Assembly: GCA_947085285.1 (NCBI GenBank)
Contig: CAMTVZ010000193.1
Coordinates: 1 to 19,633, forward strand
Length of the DNA stretch: 19,633 nucleotides
Reading direction: 5' to 3'
Origin: JASEGV01 sp947085285
GTDB lineage: Bacteria; Bacteroidota; Ignavibacteria; UBA10030; BY39
Positions 1-7,315 of this stretch are shown one piece after another; within the stretch, counting starts at the first letter, position 1; each line of letters starts with the position of its first letter. The notes below the pieces were generated by a model, which saw nothing but the letters and a program-made list of their open reading frames with translations, had not been told where the DNA came from and did not search any database. Position numbers and translations under genes: made by a program.

Positions 1-663
1 AGAATCACCGGGTCGCAAAGTAGAAACACCGCCACGTCCCGGAGCCAAGCGAGCCCAATATGTTAATGGGTCGGTTATTGTTGCGGTATCGACAGACGAC
101 ATTACTTCTAATGTGCCGATGTTAAAATCTTTTACACTGGTTTTACCTTCGACTAAAGTAATTGCAATTGGTCTCCAATTTTTCCGTGCATCAGGGTCGT
201 TATTAACACGTAGAAAACGAACTTTACGAATTATTTTACTGGTGAAAGGTTTAACTACTTTAATAGTATCGACTACCCCCCCCGAATCTTTAATTGCTTT
301 AATTTTAAATCGTCCTTCAATATCTTTAATAATTGTAACAACCGATATCGAGTCGTTTATCCGGTTCACGATTTGAGTTCTTGTAACTTTATCAACCTTA
401 CGTCCCCATTTGAGTGGAGTTATTGGGTAGGTTGTTTTCATCATGCCGAAATCGTCATAGCTCATCTCTCTCTCTATACCATCATCAATCGAGATATCTT
501 CGGAGGATATAAAACCTGCTAATTCTTCTGCATTTAGTGCTTGTTGCTTAAGATAATCGTCATCGGTTGATTTGGGATCGACTATAGTGCTTTTATCGCA
601 CCCTATAATAAAAATTGCAGATACTATTATTGCAAATAAGAAAACTAAGTTTAATTTACGCAT
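1..663 (-). CDS. Hypothetical lipoprotein, 3' end cut by window edge
   Basis: I do not recognise the family. The frame is open from an ATG at 663 to the left edge (221 codons), so the C-terminus is missing. The start is supported by an AAAGGA ribosome-binding sequence a few bases upstream; another ATG 4 bp upstream reads into a stop after three codons. Residues 1-22 form a lipoprotein signal peptide: basic MRK, a hydrophobic stretch, and a lipobox ending I-I-G-C22. The mature part begins with an acidic, low-complexity stretch (DKSTIVDPKSTDDDY) and then becomes mixed beta-rich sequence with no motif I can name. An 8-G run lies in the coding strand (276-283). The upstream gap holds a sigma-54-like promoter and paired repeats, so regulation by the neighbouring CHASE2 activator is plausible. 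That link is inferred from position only. Confidence 0.8.
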   Translation of the reverse strand, partial: MRKLNLVFLFAIIVSAIFIIGCDKSTIVDPKSTDDDYLKQQALNAEELAGFISSEDISIDDGIEREMSYDDFGMMKTTYPITPLKWGRKVDKVTRTQIVNRINDSISVVTIIKDIEGRFKIKAIKDSGGVVDTIKVVKPFTSKIIRKVRFLRVNNDPDARKNWRPIAITLVEGKTSVKDFNIGTLEVMSSVDTATITDPLTYWARLAPGRGGVSTLRPGDS

Positions 664-726
664 ACATTTTTCCTTTATTTTTTTTTTTGATGTTATTTGA
701 AATATGTTTTCATCTTGCAATTATAC

Positions 727-744
727 AAACCAAAGCCGTGCCAA
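727..744 (-). promoter_or_regulatory. Putative sigma-54 (-24/-12) promoter of the left-edge lipoprotein
   Basis: The minus strand reads TTGGCACG-GCTT-TGGTTT. The -24 half is a perfect match to the sigma-54 consensus TTGGCACG. The -12 half is imperfect (TGGTTT against TTGCWW), but the spacing between the halves is correct. It predicts a transcript start near 717 and a leader of about 54 nt before the lipoprotein ATG. The adjacent gene encodes a sigma-54 activator, which raises the likelihood. The weak -12 element is the main doubt. Confidence 0.45.
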
Positions 745-835
745 GATCGTTGTAAGCATTGAATTTTTAATGGATTAGCGATTTTTAAAGATTTTTTTAA
801 TTTTTCATTCAATTTTTTGAAAAACGGCAAGAATT

Positions 836-867
836 AAGTGCGGGAAATTGCAGTCGAAGTGCGGGAA
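836..867. repeat. Two 11-bp direct repeats (AAGTGCGGGAA) spaced by two helical turns
   Basis: Identical copies of AAGTGCGGGAA lie at 836-846 and 857-867, 21 bp start to start. They are 90-130 bp upstream of the sigma-54-like -24 element at 737-744. This is the classical position and phasing for an upstream activator sequence bound by a sigma-54 enhancer-binding protein. The repeat is directly visible; its role as an operator is inferred. Confidence 0.55.
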
Positions 868-882
868 TTTTGAATTCCAGCA
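860..882. repeat. Inverted repeat at the 3' end of the CHASE2 activator gene
   Basis: GGAATT (864-869) and AATTCC (873-878) form a 6-bp stem with a TTG loop. The pairing extends to TGC/GCA across one mismatch. It lies directly after the stop of the minus-strand activator gene and overlaps the second AAGTGCGGGAA copy. It could be a transcript-end hairpin, but no T-run follows on the minus strand, so a factor-independent terminator is not well supported. Confidence 0.35.
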
Positions 883-883
883 A

Positions 884-3523
884 TTATTGAAGGATTTTAA
901 AATCCCCTCTCGTATATCCTTCAATTATTTTTTCGAGGTAGATATGGTATTTTTGTTGAAGATTTTTAAACTTTGGTTTACTCCTGATTATGTTTTCTTC
1001 CACCTCCTTTTTGGGTTCAACTAACTCCAGTGCATTTGATAAATACTCATTCAATTTATTGGCTACTTTCTTCCGAATTTCGAAATCATCGGTTTCGGCG
1101 ATAGCTGTAATTGTTTCGTTATAATTAAAATTGTTATCAACAAATTTTTGAAAACAAAAACCACGAAAATATTCTGCAACAGTTCCTCTGTTAAATCCAC
1201 CTAACTCTTTTGCAGTTTCGGAGATTGAGTTACGCGAAAATTTTTTATCACGTAGCGAATCTATAATTTGGTCAACAATATCAATATTTTCTTTTCTCAC
1301 ATTATCTAATTCAGGAGGCAAATCGCTTAAACTAATTATATTCTTGTTTTCCGATTTGGCAAGAATTACGGCTCGTTTAATAACGCTGGATAATTCGCGA
1401 ATATTGCCGGGCCAATCATACTTCATAAACACATCAATTATATTGGGATTTATTTTCATCCCTGGGTTTTCAAGGTTTACGTAGTGTTCGGCAAGCATCG
1501 GGATATCTGCTTTTCGTAGTCGCAATGGTGGCAAATTAACAACGAATACGCTAAGCCGATAATACAAATCTTGCCGGAATTTTTTAGCCGAATTATCTGA
1601 AAGTAAATCGCGATTTGTAGCAGCAATAACACGCACATTCACTTTCTGTGTTTCGGTTCCGCCGACTCTTTCGAATTCCCCTTCTTGCAATACGCGAAGT
1701 AGTTTAACTTGAAACGCCTCGCTCGTTTCGGCAACTTCATCTAAGAAAATTGTTCCGCCGTCGGCTAATTCAAACCTGCCCGGTTTTTCTTTAACAGCTC
1801 CTGTGAATGCCCCCTTCTCGTGGCCAAATAATTCGCTCTCTAACAAAGTTTCGCTGAGTGCACCGCAGTTGACCGCAATAAAAGGATTGTTCGACCTTCT
1901 GCTTGTTTTATGAATAGCTTTTGCAATTAATTCTTTTCCTGTTCCGCTCTCGCCTAATATCAATACAGCGGCGTCGTTGTCGGCTATCTTTTTTACAAAT
2001 TCAATTATCGGCTGCATCGGTCCTTGCGGATGATAAATTATTCCTTCAAAGTTTTGCGGTTCAACTGTCTCGGCTCGTTCTTCAAGGTTTATCTGAAGGT
2101 CGGATGCTTTTTCTTTTAGAGCTTTGAGTTCGTTTTTATATTTATTAATCTTCTCTAATATGACGGTAGTTTTATCTGTGGCTTGCTTAAGTTCTGCCTC
2201 TTTTAGTTCGTTCTCAAGTCGCAGTAGCCGCTCTTCACGCTGCTTCAATTTTCTAGCAATTGCATCCTTCTCCGATTCAAGGTGATACATTGTTCGCTTT
2301 AAAATTCGATGCTTGTAAACCAACAAACCAAAAGATAAAAATAATGCAACGAATAAAAACCGGCTTATCGGTATATCAAGATTAAAAATAAAAAAAGATA
2401 GATACGACAAGAAAGTATATACTAAAATTATCACTCCTAAAAGCAACAAACTTTTTAGTTCGTTCAGACGAAAAATTAAAACACTGCAAACAATTCCGAT
2501 TAATAAAAGAAATACATATTCAAAAAGTTTGGGAAGTTTTATAACAAAATTATTATGAAGTGTATTATGGATAATTGCTGCGTGAACTCCTAATGCGGGG
2601 AATTGTTTCGAGTAAGGAGTTGACAAGAAAGTGCTTCTGCCTTGTGCGATTACACCTACTAAAACGATTTTGTTTTTAATTTTATGAACATCGATATCAG
2701 TAATCCCGCCACGCTTACTCAAATTGTAGGCTTGTAAAAATTCTACAACGGGTATTGCTTGCAGCGAATTTACTCCACCCGGATAATTGATGTTCACAGT
2801 TGCATCATCGTTGAACGGAATTTCAATACTCCGAGCCGGCGTTCGAATAATTGCCTTCGAATTATCAATTGTAACATCATTTTTTTCTGCATCAAGAAAA
2901 CGTCTTAAAATTTCAAACGAAAAAGCTGGCATTAAACCATTTCCTGAGGCAATGAAGAGGGGTACCCTGGAGTCGGAAGATAAATTTTCGTGCCCAACTG
3001 AATATGCTGAGGTTAATAGTTTTTCGAAAGGTAAATTAATTGCTTCGCCCGATAAGATTCTATTGATTGGGTCTAAGCGATAACCAACACCTTCGGGTAG
3101 GCGCGAAGTTAAATTAGGTTCCTCGTTACTTATCGATTTAAAGTAGCTGGAGAAGACAACATTTTTATTCTTGAGAACTACGTTAGCTAATAAATCGTCG
3201 TATTCAGGGCGCTCTTGGTTGGTTTCTGTTAAAGCAATGCCAAAGCCAATTACTTTTGCTCCTAATTCGTTCAGGACGTTTATAAGGAGAGCGTAATAAT
3301 TTCGTTTAAGTGGCCAGCCACCTAATGCGTTTATATCGTCGTTGTCTAAATATAGAATTACTATTGAAGTATCTATCTTTGATTCCCCCCTAAGATTGAA
3401 CTTAGAATTCAAAACATTTTCTTCTAAACTACTAAAGAGTTGAGGGAATAAAAGAATCAACCCTATTAAAAATAAAGAAGCAACAACACCAACTATTATT
3501 TGAATAAGTAGGTTCTTGCCCAT
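884..3523 (-). CDS. Membrane-anchored CHASE2 / sigma-54-dependent transcriptional activator
   Basis: This 879-aa one-component regulator joins an extracytoplasmic sensor to an enhancer-binding ATPase. Order of parts: TM segment (about 5-27), CHASE2-type sensor (about 35-325), three closely spaced TM helices (about 335-403), coiled coil (about 412-485), then a sigma-54 interaction AAA+ domain (about 492-725). In the AAA+ domain I see Walker A GESGTGK (524-530), the GAFTGA loop that contacts sigma-54 (571-576), Walker B GGTIFLDE (589-596) and sensor AATNRD (635-640). A helix-turn-helix-like stretch (about 766-788) is followed by roughly 90 further residues that are not a standard Fis domain. 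It starts 2 bp after the LytM-like gene stops, as last gene of the envelope operon. CHASE2 is better known in cyclases and histidine kinases. The ligand is unknown; envelope state is a guess from the operon. Confidence 0.93.
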   Translation of the reverse strand: MGKNLLIQIIVGVVASLFLIGLILLFPQLFSSLEENVLNSKFNLRGESKIDTSIVILYLDNDDINALGGWPLKRNYYALLINVLNELGAKVIGFGIALTETNQERPEYDDLLANVVLKNKNVVFSSYFKSISNEEPNLTSRLPEGVGYRLDPINRILSGEAINLPFEKLLTSAYSVGHENLSSDSRVPLFIASGNGLMPAFSFEILRRFLDAEKNDVTIDNSKAIIRTPARSIEIPFNDDATVNINYPGGVNSLQAIPVVEFLQAYNLSKRGGITDIDVHKIKNKIVLVGVIAQGRSTFLSTPYSKQFPALGVHAAIIHNTLHNNFVIKLPKLFEYVFLLLIGIVCSVLIFRLNELKSLLLLGVIILVYTFLSYLSFFIFNLDIPISRFLFVALFLSFGLLVYKHRILKRTMYHLESEKDAIARKLKQREERLLRLENELKEAELKQATDKTTVILEKINKYKNELKALKEKASDLQINLEERAETVEPQNFEGIIYHPQGPMQPIIEFVKKIADNDAAVLILGESGTGKELIAKAIHKTSRRSNNPFIAVNCGALSETLLESELFGHEKGAFTGAVKEKPGRFELADGGTIFLDEVAETSEAFQVKLLRVLQEGEFERVGGTETQKVNVRVIAATNRDLLSDNSAKKFRQDLYYRLSVFVVNLPPLRLRKADIPMLAEHYVNLENPGMKINPNIIDVFMKYDWPGNIRELSSVIKRAVILAKSENKNIISLSDLPPELDNVRKENIDIVDQIIDSLRDKKFSRNSISETAKELGGFNRGTVAEYFRGFCFQKFVDNNFNYNETITAIAETDDFEIRKKVANKLNEYLSNALELVEPKKEVEENIIRSKPKFKNLQQKYHIYLEKIIEGYTRGDFKILQ

Positions 3524-3525
3524 AC

Positions 3526-4617
3526 TTATTTTCGTGAAACACCCTGTGGGTGAAGCCAGAGTTCGGGGTTTTGTTTTTCGCGATCTTTCCAGACTTCAAA
3601 ATGCAACAATGGTCCGTTTATCGTTTCGCCACTTTTACCGATGAGAGTTCCTTCCGAAACTTTCTGTCCTTCGCTTACTTCGATTTCTGCAAGGTGGGCA
3701 TAAACAGTTCGGTAGCCGTTGTTATGATTAATGATTACTAAATTACCGAATGAAGGCAGCCACCAGATTGTTGCAACTTCGCCATCGGAAACAGAATAGA
3801 CTTCGGTTCCTGCGGGGACCGAGATATCGATTCCTGTATTTTGAGAGATAGTTTTTAACACAGGATGTTGATTCTCACCGAACTTATTCAATAATTTTCC
3901 CTTTTTTACGGGCCAGGGGAGTGTTCCACGCCGGTTTGCAAAATTACTTACTCCTGTTGATGAGTAGGAGGTTGAGATTTCTGGAGAATCATCAGCTGAA
4001 GCTTTTCGTTCACTTCTTCGTCGGTCTGTTTCAATTAACTTACTTATCATTGCTTCTAAATCTTTGACCGACTTTTTCTTTCGCTCAATTTCTTTTGCAT
4101 AATTTTTTTTATCCTGCCTTATCGATTCTAAAACCTTTTTACGCTCCTTAGTTTTTTCTAAAATCTTCTCTTCCTCTTCTTTCTTAGTTGCAAGCAGTGT
4201 CCGATTATCTAGTAATTGATTTACCAATTGTATTTTTTGTCTGTCTAAGTCTTTGTACTTTGCGAGTATCGTGTCGATATTACGCTGCCTGTATTCCGAA
4301 AATTTTTTAATGTAGGTTGAACGAACTACAAGTTGATTCGCCGACTTAGAAGATACCAATAACTCGAGGTCGTATGTTCTGCCATATTTGTAAGCATTTA
4401 AAACAAATTTTGAATATTGTTTTTTTGCATAATCGAGTTGTTCCTCAATTTGTGCGATGTTCTTACGTAGAGCAGTAATTCGTTTCTCCGAGGCTACCTC
4501 GTCCTCGCGAAGTTTAGCGGTAAGATTTCGAAGTAAGGTCAATTGTTTATCGAACGAATCAAGCATTTCCAGTGTCGATTTTTCCTGCTTCTCTCCTTGT
4601 TGTATCTTTTTTCCCAA
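3526..4617 (-). CDS. EnvC-like coiled-coil LytM (M23) protein, main body; 5' end out of frame
   Basis: These 363 codons hold a long coiled coil (about 5-200), a short linker and a C-terminal LytM/M23 domain (about 235-356). Proteins with this layout (EnvC, NlpD) act in the periplasm in peptidoglycan splitting, often as activators of amidases. The metal site looks degenerate: the His of HxxxD is N260 (N-T-G-I-D264) and the first His of HxH is L337 (LLH339FE), while YAH308L is kept. This favours an activator over an active endopeptidase. The only start of this frame is TTG at 4617, inside the coiled coil. The missing signal peptide sits in another frame upstream (4539-4739). One extra A in the A6 run at 4608-4613 would join the two into about 404 residues. 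This is either a real -1 shift, slippage, or a base error in the sequence. Confidence 0.85.
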   Translation of the reverse strand: MGKKIQQGEKQEKSTLEMLDSFDKQLTLLRNLTAKLREDEVASEKRITALRKNIAQIEEQLDYAKKQYSKFVLNAYKYGRTYDLELLVSSKSANQLVVRSTYIKKFSEYRQRNIDTILAKYKDLDRQKIQLVNQLLDNRTLLATKKEEEEKILEKTKERKKVLESIRQDKKNYAKEIERKKKSVKDLEAMISKLIETDRRRSERKASADDSPEISTSYSSTGVSNFANRRGTLPWPVKKGKLLNKFGENQHPVLKTISQNTGIDISVPAGTEVYSVSDGEVATIWWLPSFGNLVIINHNNGYRTVYAHLAEIEVSEGQKVSEGTLIGKSGETINGPLLHFEVWKDREKQNPELWLHPQGVSRK

Positions 4618-4739
4618 CCCTCTATCTCTTGTCGTATTTTGTTTATTTCGTTCTGCCGTTTTTTAATCTCATCTTGTTGAGTTTGAGCTGCAGTCAAAGT
4701 AGTAAAAATTATTAATAGTATGTATATGGTGTACTTCAT
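4539..4739 (-). pseudogene. Signal peptide and first coiled-coil turn of the EnvC-like protein, out of frame with its body
   Basis: From ATG 4739 this frame encodes a Sec signal peptide (MKYTIYILLIIFTTLTAAQ) and then coiled coil (QQDEIKKRQNEINKIRQEIE). It then loses family-like character after GWEK and stops at 4539. The body of the LytM protein resumes in the -1 frame at exactly this point, so both are parts of one gene. The ATG sits 4 bp after the stop of the DUF4292 gene. An in-frame GTG at 4751 would overlap that gene by 8 bp and adds only NKI before the signal peptide. I list this piece separately because the sequence as given does not read through. Confidence 0.75.
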
Positions 4740-4743
4740 AATT

Positions 4744-5466
4744 TTATTCACTCACTTTCACAGGTTGATTTATGTTAATATTATCGTATGCGATAGTTAT
4801 ACTTCGTCTTTGTTTTGGAAAAATTATTCTTACCCAGCCGGGAACTTCGATGCCTGAAATATTTTCATAACTTTTAGCTAAGGCTTCCAAATCGATTTTC
4901 CGATCATTTCCAATCTCAAGAAGCTTTGTTACGTTTAATTTCTTTTTATCTATCCAAACTTCGTTAATAGTTGAGCCGTAGTAATTGCGAATTAAATAAT
5001 AATCTTCGTTCACACTCATTTCGGCAGTGGCATAATCGGTTGCTGAATAGAAATATGACCCTGTAAAAATATCCAATATTTCGTCAAAAGTAATCGGCAT
5101 ATTTATTAATGAACTTAGAAAATTAGAATCTATCGTTCCTTTTACAGCACGATTCTCGATACTGTTAAAAAATACAAAATTTTGGCGCGACATCATAACC
5201 GTTCCGACGGAAATACCGAATGGACCTGCTAATTCAATTTTTAGCGAGTCGGGTTTTTTTATTTTTAAATTAAAATTGGCGCTATTCGAAAATTCAGGGG
5301 TCTCAATCGTTATACTCCCACTTCCGCTAAAAGTTTTGATGCCTGTTACACGGTTTTCAAAATATTTTTGAAATTCAGCAGCGCTATAAAATTCGCGGTT
5401 AATATTTTGAGTTGCCGTACAGCCAGCTAAAAAAACCGAAGCCAACCAGAATAAAAACATTTTCAC
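4744..5466 (-). CDS. DUF4292 / LolB-like outer-membrane lipoprotein
   Basis: This 240-aa protein has a lipoprotein signal peptide ending A-G-C16 (MKMFLFWLASVFLAGC). The mature part is a beta-rich fold of the DUF4292/LolB-LppX type: an alternating GSGSITIETPEFSNSANFNLKIKKPDSLKIEL stretch in two halves, then AGPFGISVGTVMMS. Such proteins are thought to hold or pass lipid or lipoprotein in the periplasm; function in this family is not established. Its ATG overlaps the stop of the TPR gene by 4 bp (ATGA), showing translational coupling. It is followed at once by the EnvC-like gene. The TPR-DUF4292-EnvC order is recurrent in Bacteroidota. Confidence 0.85.
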   Translation of the reverse strand: MKMFLFWLASVFLAGCTATQNINREFYSAAEFQKYFENRVTGIKTFSGSGSITIETPEFSNSANFNLKIKKPDSLKIELAGPFGISVGTVMMSRQNFVFFNSIENRAVKGTIDSNFLSSLINMPITFDEILDIFTGSYFYSATDYATAEMSVNEDYYLIRNYYGSTINEVWIDKKKLNVTKLLEIGNDRKIDLEALAKSYENISGIEVPGWVRIIFPKQRRSITIAYDNININQPVKVSE

Positions 5467-7160
5467 AAACTACCCCGCTCAATTTTTTCTTTTATCTGCA
5501 TATTGTTCATATCTTTTTGCAATGCTGCTTGCCAATACTCGATTGCCTTCTCCTTGTTACCTAGTTTGAAATAAACATCCCCTAAATGTTCAAGAACCAC
5601 GGCACTTACTTCGCCAGCTTCTATCGCTTCAGAAATATATTTAAGAGCCTGGTTGTAATCGCCCATCTGAAAATAGATCCAGCCAATCGTATCAAGATAG
5701 GCTGGATTCTTCGGCTGTTGTTTTATTGCCTCTTGAGCCATTTTCAGGGCACGATTAATTTGTATATTTCGAACACTCAAACTGTACGCATAATTGTTCA
5801 GCAAGAGGTGATTTTTTGGATAAAGGCGCAATGCCTTTTCATACAAGCTATCCGATTCTTCGTACCGCTTCAGGTCGTCGTAAACTAAAGCCAACGCACT
5901 TAGTGCGTCAACATTTTTTCCGTCTAGCCCAATTGCCTTTTCAAGAACCATTGCCGCACTCTCTAACTTTTGAATTCTTTGGTACGAAACACCTAACAGC
6001 AAATAAATTCTGAACTCATCAGGGGCATAATTTTTAGCTTCTTCTAAAATTTTTATTGCCTTCTGAAAATCCTGTTTTTCATAATAGAGTGATGCTAAAT
6101 ATACCCAGCCATCCGGGTTTCGCTTGTCGAGTTCTGTAACTTTTTTAAAATTTTCGATAGCTACTGAATCTAACTTCATTATCGATGTTGTAACACCAAT
6201 TAACCAGTATGGTCTCCAATCGGAAGGATATTGGTTACGAATTTTTTCGAACAGATTTAGGGCATAGGGTGCAACGGCAGAATCTTTTTGTATAAAAGCA
6301 ATAAATATCTGACCGAATTTTAATTGATCTGCGATAGAAAGAACTTCGCCTTTCATTACAAAATCAAACTGACTTGCAGCTTTCTGATAATCTTGTTGCA
6401 GCAAATAAAGATGTGTAAGTGCCGCCCTTGTTTCAACATCGGTTGGGAAAAGTTCGATGATATCGTTGAACAGAACAAGTGCCGAATCGCTTTTTCCCGA
6501 GGCGAGATACATTTCAGCCAAAGCTTTTGTAAGTTCAATATTTCCTGCATCGATTGCGCGTAACTTTTTTATTTCTAAAATCGCTTCATCAATTCTCCCC
6601 ATCAGGCGGTATAATTCGGTCAGTTGCATCGAAACTTCCCAGCTAACTCCGAATCGCTCAACCATTTTGTTATAAATTTGAATTGCCTTCGACGGACTGA
6701 TAAACTGATGGAGCCGAGCCAAACCATACCAAGCATTAAAATCGGTGGAGTCGATTTGAATAAGTTGGTCATAAGTTTTTATTGCACTCTCGAACGCACC
6801 AGATGAAATATAAATTTCAGCCAGATTTGTATAATATTCTTTCTTTTTGGGTTCTAATTTTATTGCTTCGCGTGCTGCCTGAGCGGCTAAATCGAATTTC
6901 ATTAAGGCTGTATAACTCTTCGATAATGCGTAATAGATAGCTGCATCGCGATGGTATCTTAATGCATCCTGATACTCCAGAACCGCTTTCGCATAGTCTC
7001 CCTTTTGGTCATATATTGAACCATTCACAAAGTGATCTAACGCCTTCTGGCGGTCAACAACTGTGATAGTATCGCTTTGTGGTATATTGTTCGGTTTTGT
7101 ACTGCCGCATCCCACTAATAAAAACAGAACAAAAATTGTTGTAATTAATAATTTAACCAT
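5463..7160 (-). CDS. TPR-repeat lipoprotein, first gene of the envelope operon
   Basis: This 565-aa protein begins with a lipoprotein signal peptide (lipobox L-V-G-C18). From about residue 35 to the end it consists of consecutive tetratricopeptide repeats. Examples are Y-D-Q-K-G-D-Y-A-K-A-V-L-E-Y, Y-E-K-Q-D-F-Q-K-A-I-K-I-L and F-K-L-G-N-K-E-K-A-I-E-Y-W, which show the usual A/G/Y/F positions; I judge at least ten repeats. TPR solenoids act as protein-binding scaffolds. The lipid anchor places it on the periplasmic side of a membrane, probably the outer one. No clear ribosome-binding sequence precedes the ATG. A promoter with good -35/-10 boxes lies about 25 bp upstream, so the leader is very short. 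The gene opens the operon that continues to the CHASE2 activator. Confidence 0.88.
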   Translation of the reverse strand: MVKLLITTIFVLFLLVGCGSTKPNNIPQSDTITVVDRQKALDHFVNGSIYDQKGDYAKAVLEYQDALRYHRDAAIYYALSKSYTALMKFDLAAQAAREAIKLEPKKKEYYTNLAEIYISSGAFESAIKTYDQLIQIDSTDFNAWYGLARLHQFISPSKAIQIYNKMVERFGVSWEVSMQLTELYRLMGRIDEAILEIKKLRAIDAGNIELTKALAEMYLASGKSDSALVLFNDIIELFPTDVETRAALTHLYLLQQDYQKAASQFDFVMKGEVLSIADQLKFGQIFIAFIQKDSAVAPYALNLFEKIRNQYPSDWRPYWLIGVTTSIMKLDSVAIENFKKVTELDKRNPDGWVYLASLYYEKQDFQKAIKILEEAKNYAPDEFRIYLLLGVSYQRIQKLESAAMVLEKAIGLDGKNVDALSALALVYDDLKRYEESDSLYEKALRLYPKNHLLLNNYAYSLSVRNIQINRALKMAQEAIKQQPKNPAYLDTIGWIYFQMGDYNQALKYISEAIEAGEVSAVVLEHLGDVYFKLGNKEKAIEYWQAALQKDMNNMQIKEKIERGSL

Positions 7161-7185
7161 CTAAAAATTCTTAAACTTTTTTTAA

Positions 7186-7214
7186 AATATATTAAAAACG
7201 ACTATTAATAACAA
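7186..7214 (-). promoter_or_regulatory. Putative promoter of the TPR/EnvC/CHASE2 operon
   Basis: On the minus strand TTGTTA (7214-7209) is followed after exactly 17 bp by TATATT (7191-7186). Matches to the sigma-70-type consensus are 4/6 and 5/6. The predicted transcript would start about 20 nt before the ATG at 7160, which fits the lack of a clear ribosome-binding sequence. Bacteroidota sigma factors can prefer other boxes, so this is a sequence-only call. Confidence 0.45.
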
Positions 7215-7239
7215 AAATGCAAGTAATTTCAGAGTTTAC

Positions 7240-7268
7240 TTGACTTTGAAGACTATATTACATAAATT
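7240..7268 (+). promoter_or_regulatory. Putative promoter of the plus-strand coiled-coil/TPR lipoprotein
   Basis: TTGACT (7240-7245) and TAAATT (7263-7268) are separated by 17 bp. The -35 box matches 5/6 of the consensus and the -10 box 4/6. The start would fall near 7275, giving a leader of about 40 nt with an AAGGAGG ribosome-binding sequence. It is divergent from the operon promoter at 7186-7214. Confidence 0.4.
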
Positions 7269-7315
7269 AGCTTCACAAAAAAAATAACATCGTCAATATA
7301 TTTTAAGGAGGATGT

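Noticed and set aside
113..376. A plus-strand open frame of 87 codons at the left edge
   Set aside because: It is antisense to the lipoprotein frame, which has a ribosome-binding sequence and a lipobox.
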